Assembly: GCF_019649055.1 (NCBI RefSeq)
Contig: NW_026570424.1
Location: 84,533-148,532 of the forward strand
Direction: 5' to 3'
Length of the DNA stretch: 64,000 nt
Source of the DNA: Paramacrobiotus metropolitanus
Taxonomy: Eukaryota > Tardigrada > Eutardigrada > Parachela > Macrobiotidae
Shown in pieces: positions 46,301-64,000 of the stretch. A program made the position numbers and the translations under genes. The first letter of the stretch is position 1; the number at the start of each line of letters is the position of its first letter. Under the pieces are notes generated by a model that saw nothing but the letters and a program-made list of their open reading frames with translations, was not told where the DNA came from and searched no databases.

Positions 46301-49300
46301 TTGTTAGGGTGTGTGGCTTGTGGCAGCTGCTGCTGCGCCATCCCCGGATGCAGGAGCACGTCAGCATCTCCTTCGAAAGCTGCACATACCTGCAAGTCGA
46401 CACCGACAACTGCTTCCGCGCGGCCTGCCTCCTCACCCGCTCCCTCAGCTCGGCGACCATCAGTCTCACCCTGTTGCGGGTCGCCCCGCCGCGCGGCTTG
46501 CCCTTTTTTCTGCAGGCCATCCTGGCAGCCAAGGAGATCAGTCTGTCGGTGCTGGTGCTCAAAGACCACACTGACATGGATCCGCTGGCCGTTGGTCAGC
46601 AAAAACGGGCGCGGTTGAAGCACGGGGCACTGGTTCGTATCAATTTCTACTCGCACATTTGCGACTTCGTCTTGCTGTGCAACTGGACAGCTGGTAAACT
46701 GTTTGGCCGGCAAATGTACGACGTCTTTGAGGAAGGTTGCACCTACGCTGACTATGAGCAACAGGGCGCCGTACACCGGCGTCCTCTGCCAGCGCACGAG
46801 CGTGAATGGATGCTGCGTCTGTCCAAGCGGTCAGTCGCGCCAGCCCAGCTGGCCATTGACGAGCTGCAGATCACCATTCCCCAGCTGCTGCTGCCCTGCA
46901 GCGACGGCAAGATGCACATGACCAGTCGCTTCATGTGCGCGCTGAACGACCGCTTCCCGCCGGTCACGCCGGAGATGCTGGCAAAGGTCACGGCCGTCCA
47001 CGCGCGCTGGCAGCGCACCCTCGACTACCCCGCCGACTGGCACACCATCCGCAACTATCTCCTGCTGTAAGTCGTTATAATTAGCCGGTACAGTGCTGGA
47101 AATTGTATTGTGCTGGCAGTATAAATTGACGAAAGCCAACAGAAAGCCCAAGTATCACGCCCGCAGTTGCAGATTGTGTTGTTCATCTGTATATTCTACG
47201 AGGGCTGCGTATATGGCAGCCAAAATAGTCACGATATTGGTAAGTAACAAGCAAATGCTCCCTAGCACAAGTATAGCGAATTTGGGCAAGCGCCAGCATT
47301 GGCAGTAGCATTAGCAATAGCAGTCTCTACGGCTATGGCCAGACGCACTGCAGCCCGGTTACTTGGCTGCCCAACTCCGGTGTTGGGTTGGAGAAAGCAG
47401 TAGCAATACTGGCATCAATGCTGCGCAGCAGCTGACTTGGCCCAATTTCGTTTTTTCCACTTTCACCCCACCCCACGGCCCACTTTCACAGTTTAATTCC
47501 CAGCCCACCTCCGGCTTCTCAAATTTTCAGCTCATATCACCTTTTCGATCTCACCTTCATGGCTTCATCCCCATTTTTTACAGGCTCATTGCCGCTAATT
47601 TTGCAAGTTTTCCGCATACGATCGAGTTGCGGGCGAAAAACAGTTTCGGTTCTCAAGAAAATATGCTCAGTTGTTGATGGAATCCGCGCTACGGGCGGAA
47701 AACTGTTTTGGGAACTCGATTGGTGAAATTTTACATGCTCCTAGCTGGAAAACAGATGAAAATATCAAAGTTTTTTATTTTTATTTTTTTTTTTGTCCCA
47801 TCCCATCTTTCAACAATCCCTGCTCATCTCACCCCATCTGCGGCTCTATCCCACCTCATCCTCATTTTTCATAAAAAAAATGAGATGGGCTGGGAAAAAT
47901 GGGAAAATTTTCACCTTACCCAAAAGATGGGCCAAGTCTGCAGGGCACTGCAGACCTGTAGCGAGACCCCCGTTAAATTTTCAAAGAGCTCCTACCACAA
48001 TTTCCATCGGAAATTTTTTCTAAAAACACCGTTGGGTTCACCGTAAAATTCTGAACAAAATGGTTGAGACAGATTTTGAAATTTGCTTTCCCCCTAAAAT
48101 CAACTGCACGGGCGGTCGCCCATACGATACCTGAGATTGTGGGGATTTCTCTCAAGTCAATCCAATTCCCCGGCGCTCAGGGGGACGATACCCCAAAATT
48201 TCGGGTGTCCTAGGTACGACAGCCCGCGCAAATGATCTTGAGGGAAAGCGAATTTCAAAAATCTGTCTCAACCATTTTGTTTAGAATTTTATGGCAAATC
48301 CAACGGTGTATTCAGAATTCAGAAAAAACTTTTGATGGAAATTGTGGTAGGAGTTTTCTATGGAAATTTAATAGCGGATATTGTGCACTCGTACAGGCGG
48401 TACAGCCGTACTGCAATGGTGAAAACTGCCCAGCGTCTAATTTGGAAGAAAGCCAACTGAAACCTGAAGACCACCACTTCAAAACTCTCTGGTCCAAAAT
48501 TGTGAATTTGATTTTAGTATTGGTGAATCTTTACTATTCATATTAATCTCGAATTCTTTTGTTTCACTATCCAACTTGATAAGGCATTCATCACAGCATT
48601 GTTCTGCAATTCTGCACCATGCCAACTGCCAAACTGGAGACCCGCGCAACTTTTACGTCAGACTGTCAGACAGTGTCTTTTATTGCTGGATAAGTTAACA
48701 ATAAAAATCCTTTCTTTGTGGAGAATAAAGGTGTAGTACGGACTGTAATCTTGCAGATCTGTGTTTAAGACCTGAAGTTTCTCAAATCACATAAAAAACG
48801 GGTATTTTGAATTTTGAAATTCGTGCCAGATCGGAAGCGAGGCACGATGCGATTTTTACAGGGTGTTGAGTTGATGCGCTACAAATGAAAATTCCATAAT
48901 CTTCTGGTGGTTCGTTTTAAAGTCATTTTAAAAATAGGAAACGATCATTGTTCACATTCTTGAACATTGCAGAAAAATCTGCATACTTTTCTGAACATTT
49001 CTGATTTCGGCTCCCCGTAGGTAGCTGTACTCAGCTGCGAAGGCAGAGGGAGAAAGAGGATGACCGTAGTTTGTCTTTTCTACGGTCAATGCCAGCTCTG
49101 CATTGACCGTGCCGTAGCTTTGAAACCGTAGCAGACGACGATTCGGACCGACATTCGGTCCAAGACCAAAGGATACGGCTACTGCCAATGCTACGGTCGA
49201 AGCGTGCCCAAATTGTCTTATGTGTTAGTCGGAGGAGTGCAGAGTGAGTCTGAGTGACCATGTTCCCCGTTGAAAGTTTGCAAGCGTCTGCTGTGAAATG

Positions 49301-49481
49301 TTAAACGAAACTGCTTGACGATGATGAGTCTCACGCATACTGCTGTTGTCTGCGCAGGTATAGTGGCTTTCACCCCGACGGGAGACCGAAATTCTGGGAT
49401 GATGTCGATCTGCGGTATGTGGATGTATCCACCTGGAGCAAAATGGCCGTATACGGGATCAACGAGCTGTTCCGCGTGTGA
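43355..49481 (+). CDS. Lineage-specific protein: tudor/SH3-like N-terminus plus F-box
   Basis: Four coding exons, all in phase: 43355-44228, 45808-45913, 46308-47066 and 49358-49481 (620 aa). The N-terminal region (about residues 20-80, with CEGDIWWLGYIQDIDGERAF then WLHMQDVWPLPPY) looks like a tudor/agenet-like SH3 barrel. Exon 2 encodes an F-box-like helix segment (SDLTPWLLSDILSHLDVHSQ), normally a SKP1-binding module of SCF ubiquitin ligases. The long third exon (CGLWQLLLRHPRM, TIPQLLLPCSDGKMHM, FPPVTPEMLAKVTAVHARW) would be substrate-binding and has no family name I know. From memory I associate this architecture with a multicopy tardigrade family; that needs checking. The three introns carry non-LTR retrotransposon remains, hairpins and an inverted repeat. 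The start is the ATG just after the acceptor at 43340. Confidence 0.75.
44352..45370 (-). mobile_element. Degenerate non-LTR retrotransposon (LINE) fragments
   Basis: These lie inside intron 1 of the F-box gene, on the opposite strand. At about 45370-44790 the end of a reverse-transcriptase ORF is readable in shifting frames with stops: LGVEVDQ, HHAFVQPYIDYCALAWSAAS, then KEAVRLYKMRNRL. A second piece at 44591-44352 repeats the equivalent landmark (FIYIDRNLKWSVHYVHVLRK, CVQAHLDYGSDTW), so at least two fragments are present. The YLGV...W and QP.(I/F)DYC landmarks follow the catalytic core in LINE reverse transcriptases. No intact ORF remains. Confidence 0.8.
45943..45982. repeat. Perfect 12-bp inverted repeat in F-box gene intron 2
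   Basis: TTCGAAAGGCAG at 45943-45954 is mirrored exactly by CTGCCTTTCGAA at 45971-45982, with a 16-nt loop, just after the splice donor at 45913. It could form a stem in the pre-mRNA. Confidence 0.85.
46116..46186. repeat. Second hairpin (17-bp arms) in F-box gene intron 2
   Basis: TGGACGACAAAAAGAAG at 46116-46132 pairs with CTTCTTTTCGTCGTCCA at 46170-46186 with one mismatch and a 37-nt loop. Two strong stems therefore lie within one 394-bp intron. Confidence 0.85.
47973..48371. mobile_element. Inverted-repeat element in F-box gene intron 3
   Basis: Arms at about 47973-48097 and 48238-48371 are reverse complements at roughly 80%: CTACCACAATTTCCATC, AAAATGGTTGAGACAGATTT and GCTTTCC. The ~140-bp centre has no open frame. 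This fits a non-autonomous fold-back insertion that lengthens intron 3 to 2.3 kb. Upstream, 47780-47890 holds C/T-rich CCCATCC-type low-complexity text. Confidence 0.75.
49082..49110. repeat. Perfect 11-bp hairpin near the end of F-box intron 3
   Basis: ACGGTCAATGC (49082-49092) and GCATTGACCGT (49100-49110) form a perfect stem with a 7-nt loop. Close by, GGACCGA and TCGGTCC near 49145-49161 form a second, shorter stem. The surrounding text repeats TACGGT.AATGC-like blocks. Confidence 0.8.
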
Positions 49482-50174
49482 AAGCAATAACAAAGTGGAA
49501 GGTTTTTTAAACCTTCCACTGAGTAACTGCATCGGTACCCTGACCAACTGATCTGACATTCTGACCTAGTGACGCGGTATATGTAGCTGTACAGTAGCGA
49601 TGTGTACGTAAACTGACGGCTTTATTCGTACTTTCTATTATCGCTCGTACGAGTACATTCTTGATTTTTTTCTTTTGTGTTTGCATTTCCTTTGGGTTGT
49701 TTCTACGCGGATGCGCCGTGATATAAGTCCGTGAGTGGCAGTACTTTGATCATCAGTTCTCTCATTCTGACTTTTGGCAGTGTCGGAGTTCAGAACTAAA
49801 TTATCGTCGGAGATCCAGTTCTCGCTTCGCGTCAATTCTTGGACTTAGCTATGCCACATTGAGATTATCAGCTCATACTCTGTCGTTGAGCAGGTCGGTA
49901 GGATGGATTATTACGGTAATTATTCCTATCGTACTCATCTCTCTGTCACGAGCTTTCTCGAGCGCCGAGCGGTCGTGGGAAACCAAGTAATGCAGCGTTT
50001 CTAATTGTAAGGATGGATAATACCAGCCATATCAGCAGCGACCAGATCCAGAGGACCGGGATCGAGGGGAGACGGAGAGTACCGTAATCTGGGCAGTTTG
50101 CCCAGCACCAGAATTTCGCCCCTGTCGCTGTCAACATCTGCTAAGCGACCGACGGGTCCGACGCCCAGCCGGTT
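49482..50174. other. 3' flank of the F-box gene up to the gypsy LTR
   Basis: No gene is recognised. The stretch probably includes the 3' UTR of the F-box gene. Some of the right-hand part may be untranslated sequence of the retroelement that follows, because its LTR boundary on this side is not certain. Confidence 0.4.
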
Positions 50175-50518
50175 GGACACGCAAACAACTACTTCCTCTG
50201 TACAGTTATTTATTATAATTATAATAATATTATTCATTTTCGGTTAAATTTTTTCGCTTCTCGTGTTACTTTTGCGGGTACAGTATCTCTTGACTGGTCA
50301 CTCAGCCGTCACTGGGTGGTTTCTTATGCAGCCGAAACATAACAAGTATACAAATGCAAGAAAATATAACAAGGCATGAGAAAACATGAAGAAAACGTAG
50401 GAAACATTAGAAAATATATAAGTAACATAAGATAATATAAGAAAACAGACGGCAACGTTAGACGACAACCAATATATGGAGCACAATAGAGCAAGAGAAC
50501 ACAAGAAACCAAGGTACA
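50175..50518 (-). mobile_element. Probable Ty3/gypsy 3' LTR
   Basis: On the minus strand, a purine tract GCGGGGGAAC (about 50519-50529) is followed immediately by TGTACCTTGG at 50518. That is the usual polypurine-tract/LTR arrangement. An AATAAA-type signal lies about 310 bp into the LTR. The far boundary is a guess. No second LTR is visible in the window. Confidence 0.5.
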
Positions 50519-50935
50519 GTTCCCCCGCTAAAAAAGATGCATTGTCATCCATAATACTCTGGCCAAGCTCCATTGTTCGCTGATCTCGCTGGCGCGCGCG
50601 CTGGTGGAGCAGGATTTGTCGTGACAGGAGCTGTGAGCTGTGACGGGAGGAGATTCTGTCGCAGTTGATTCCGATGGTTGTTTGATAGCAGGTTCCAGTA
50701 TGGCACGCTGCTGGTCACGCTGTGGCATGTCCCGATTTCCGGTATCGTGGCCTCTAGATCTGGCAGTGTCGGCGGCGCGTAACGTCATGGGGTTTTCTCT
50801 GCTGCACTAGGCCATTCACGGCATTCGGGTCCGGATATAGCAAATCCAGAGCTGTGCGCATTCTGCGCTGGAGGAACAGCTCATCGGGGGAAGTTCCGGA
50901 GGCGGCATGCGGGGTCGTAGCATAAGTGAGTAGGT
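50519..50935 (-). mobile_element. Ty3/gypsy polyprotein fragment (integrase C-terminal part)
   Basis: The minus-strand text LTYATTPHAASGTSPDELFL then RRMRTALDLLYPDP is the conserved post-catalytic segment of gypsy integrases (Y..TPH..TG.SP.EL....LRT..D). It runs into a stop and continues out of frame toward the polypurine tract. The rest of the element is missing: at 50935/50936 the sequence switches to a different element on the other strand. Confidence 0.8.
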
Positions 50936-52535
50936 ATGTATCTTTGCTGCAGTGCAGCAGGCGAACCCGAGAACTTTTATGTCGACCGTTGTCTATGCTT
51001 TGGCTTGGCCAATGCACCGGCGATACTTCAGAAAATATCGCGAGCACTGGCGACAATGATGCGAAATCGCGGATTCTTTGTAATTTGTTACCTTGATGAT
51101 TTTCTTCTAGCAGGAAAAACCTATGAGCTGTGTAACGCAACCCTACTTTATTTCTTAAATTTGTTGACGGGACTCGGTTTCTGTGCAAAATGCGAAAAAG
51201 TAGTCGGACCAAGTCGGCGTATCACCTTTTTGGGTTTGATAATTCACTCGGAATTGGAGCGGCTTGAACTGCCAGTTGAAAAATTGAATAATTTGTTGGA
51301 ATTAGTGAAAGGTCATAAAGCGCAAAGTACATAAGTAAAAAGGGTCTTCAGGTGCTTGTCGGGCGTATGTCGTTTGCCTCCAAGGCAGTTTACGGCGCCC
51401 GCACTTTTACCAGAATTTTCATTGATTGCTTGTGCACTCTTGATAAGCCGTGGCATAAAGTGAAGGTTAACCAACTTTTACGCTGCGAGCTGTCTTGGTG
51501 GATTAGTTTTGCTGCCGGCTTTAACGGTCTCTGTCCGTGCCCGCTGGGTGCGCCTCGGACAGTTATTACTGTCTGCCCTGACGCAACCTTTTCAGGATTA
51601 GGTGCGGTAGTGGAGAGCAGCTGGCTCGCTGGCACTTGGCAGTCAACAAGTTTGAATAAACCTATTGGCTTTGAACAAAATTGGCTGTTACCGCCGTACG
51701 TGCACGCATCGCTAGCACGAAATATCAACTTTTTAGAGCTAATAGCCGCTTGTATTCCGCTCGTAGTTTTCGCTCCATATTTTGACGGTGCAAAAGTTGT
51801 CGTTCTTTCAGATAATACGCAAACCGTGTCATTTCTGAACAGAGGTACAACAAAAAATATAGAGGCGCTGTAATGGCTTAAGCTCGTATTTGCCAAAAGC
51901 AACGCCCACAACTTCCGAGTGGTTGCTACGCACTCGGCCGACGTTAAGAATGTATTGGCTGATGCCCTGAGCAGATTAACAGAGAACCCGCAACACGCCT
52001 CGCGTTTCTTTGAGTATTTTAAGTTTAGTTTTCCAGGCCCCAGTTTACCGTATTGTGCTTGTTGCAGTCTCCCAACTGCGCCGTAAGCTGTCCGAGCTTC
52101 GGCTTAAATCAATGGCGGCCACGACTTCGAAGACTCGTTCTTCCCAATGGAGAGCGTTCGTGACCTTTTGCGAGCGGTATAAGTTACGCGCTCTTCCTGC
52201 TGAGGAGGAGACTGTTGCACTTTACGTTGCTGAGTTATCCAGAAAATTAGAGTTTGCTACAGTTAAAAATTATGTTTCTAGTTTAAGTTCATTCCATACG
52301 CTGAATAATTTTCCTCCTCCGGATTTAAATCATTTTTTTATTAAAGCAAGCCTTGACCGGCTTGCTACGCATTCGAACTGAGCTACCGAATAAGCGGGAT
52401 CCGCTTATGCCGGCGGATTTATTAAAAATCCACGGTAACTTAAGTTCGGTGGAGAAAAAGTACCGACGCTGTTTCTGGACAGCGGTCAGCTCTCTCTCTC
52501 TGGTAGCGATACGACCTGATTCGTGGATGATGTAA
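50936..52535 (+). mobile_element. Truncated DIRS/Ngaro-like tyrosine-recombinase retrotransposon
   Basis: Three protein regions occur in order but in broken frames. Reverse transcriptase is at 50936-51334, with CFGLANAP and the YLDD box in VICYLDDFLLAG. RNase H is at 51352-51873, with PDATFSGLGAVV, NFLELIAAC and LSDNTQTVSFLNRG. The N-terminal part of a tyrosine recombinase is at about 52060-52535 (SQWRAFVTFCERY, LEFATVKNYVSSLSSFH, KRDPLMPADLLKIH). The 5' half of RT and the catalytic C-terminus of the recombinase are absent, and stops separate the parts, so it is inactive. The RT-RNase H-recombinase order is diagnostic of the DIRS group. Confidence 0.85.
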
Positions 52536-53379
52536 CTAGGATGCCCATCGGGCAGCCGACCGTATATAAGCGATGAATTGGCGAGTGGTCAGCGCATTTG
52601 GCGCTGCCGTGATTCGGCGCATTTTAATTTTTTTTCTTTTTTCTCTGTGTCGAGAGGTTGTTTTTCCCGTTGCGGTTGTGTTCAATAAGAAACAAATATA
52701 CCCCCTTTTCAGTTGTTGTGTTACGCGACAAACGCCGCACCGGAAACAATAATCTGCAAGTGATGTTCTCAGCCCACGTTCGCTGTCGTATTCTAAAGCC
52801 GCTTTCTTTTCTGCCTGTTTTCTCTCAAATTCCCATTAGCTTTTCCTAATTTTCGACTTTTGATTCAGCTAAGTTTAGAATCCCACACACTAGACTGTCA
52901 ACCTAACCGGAAATGGTCTAGGAAGTACCTGCTCTGACTATGATGAAATCCAATTTACTTATTCAATCCCAGATTTTAACTGAAGAACGCGAATTAATAA
53001 AGTATTATTTTATTGATTGGAACTTTACAGTGGCATAAAACGCGGTGTCTAACACGGAAAAAAAACAGCATAAAATGAATATCGACGGACTGGACACCGG
53101 GCAAGAGGACAACCGACGACTAACGAGTAACGACAACAAGCAACGCGCACATAACATTCACTCAACGAGTCACCGGACACGACAAAAGACAGCGCAGAAA
53201 ACGAAGCCCCGCTGAGAAATCACTGAGATCGCCACGAAATCAAGACCCTTCAACATCACCCAACCGAGTCAAATAATAATTATAATTTCTCCCGAAAAAT
53301 CCCGCTAAAATTCCGCCGTTGAGCCGGGCGCTGAATAATTACAATTCCATCCGGAAAATCCCGATAACTCCCGTTTGGA
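52536..53379. other. Element edge and WDFY3 3' UTR
   Basis: At 52559-52568 GTATATAAGC is a TATA-like box followed by C/T-rich and AATAAG-containing text, possibly an LTR or element terminus. From about 53005 to 53379 the minus strand is the 3' UTR of WDFY3; its AATAAA-like signal (AATCAATAAAATAAT on minus) lies near 53012. This UTR is the part duplicated at 31645-32040. Confidence 0.5.
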
Positions 53380-63878
<10,499 letters not shown>

Positions 63879-64000
63879 CTGCAAAACATCACCGACACAT
63901 GACACTCCGCCTCCACCAAAATTATTAAACATTACTGTTTTAAAATACAGCTTAGTTGACTATTAAAAATTATTAAAATGATTAAATAAATTTATTAAAA
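63879..64000. other. WDFY3 intron running off the right edge
   Basis: The acceptor TTTTGCAG before the exon at 63878 is preceded by AT-rich intron text reaching the window end. The upstream coding exons, which should include the start codon and roughly the first fifth of the protein, lie beyond the window. Confidence 0.7.

Overview
This window is animal nuclear DNA, not bacterial. Every recognisable gene is split into GC-rich exons by AT-rich GT-AG introns, many of them only 50-120 bp long. The gene set is metazoan: an r-opsin, exportin-1, the NMD factor UPF2, an E78-type nuclear receptor, a sorting nexin and a WDFY3/Alfy BEACH protein. E78 points to an invertebrate, probably an ecdysozoan. 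From memory, the tudor-like/F-box protein at 43-49 kb resembles a family I associate with tardigrades (Hypsibius/Ramazzottius type). The tardigrade assignment is an inference that I could not test.

Layout. 1-2.6 kb: no clear gene, only a possible decayed coding remnant. 2.6-5.7 kb (-): r-opsin, 9 exons. 7.8-14.7 kb (+): XPO1/CRM1, 17 exons. 15.4-23.2 kb (-): UPF2, 12 exons, convergent with XPO1. 24.7-28.1 kb (-): E78-like nuclear receptor, 8 exons. 28.1-31.6 kb: no gene seen. 31.6-32.0 kb: a broken copy of the 3' end of the WDFY3 gene that lies 21 kb away. 32.3-35.0 kb (-): an SNX1/2-type sorting nexin whose BAR end has decayed. 35.6-38.2 kb (+): an unrecognised 371-residue protein with a candidate SUMO-interacting motif. 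38-53 kb: accessory, repeat-rich DNA holding the lineage-specific F-box gene (43.4-49.5 kb, +), a 470-bp inverted-repeat element, fold-back elements, non-LTR retrotransposon fragments, a Ty3/gypsy 3' end and a truncated DIRS-like element. 53.4 kb to the right edge (-): WDFY3, 18 exons, truncated on its 5' side by the window.

The exon models were built by matching reading frame, splice signals and remembered family sequences. Summed coding lengths are multiples of three for opsin (565 aa), XPO1 (1107 aa), UPF2 (1261 aa), E78 (618 aa), the unknown gene (371 aa) and the F-box gene (620 aa), which supports the junctions. WDFY3 needs three single-base frame corrections and lacks the FYVE domain.

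The core genes are conserved housekeeping functions (nuclear export, RNA surveillance, selective autophagy) beside a photoreceptor and a hormone-type receptor. I see no operon-like logic and no CRISPR, toxin-antitoxin or biosynthetic cluster. The novelty is in the accessory half: the F-box family gene with repeat-filled introns, the decaying sorting nexin beside a stray WDFY3 tail, and several splice oddities.
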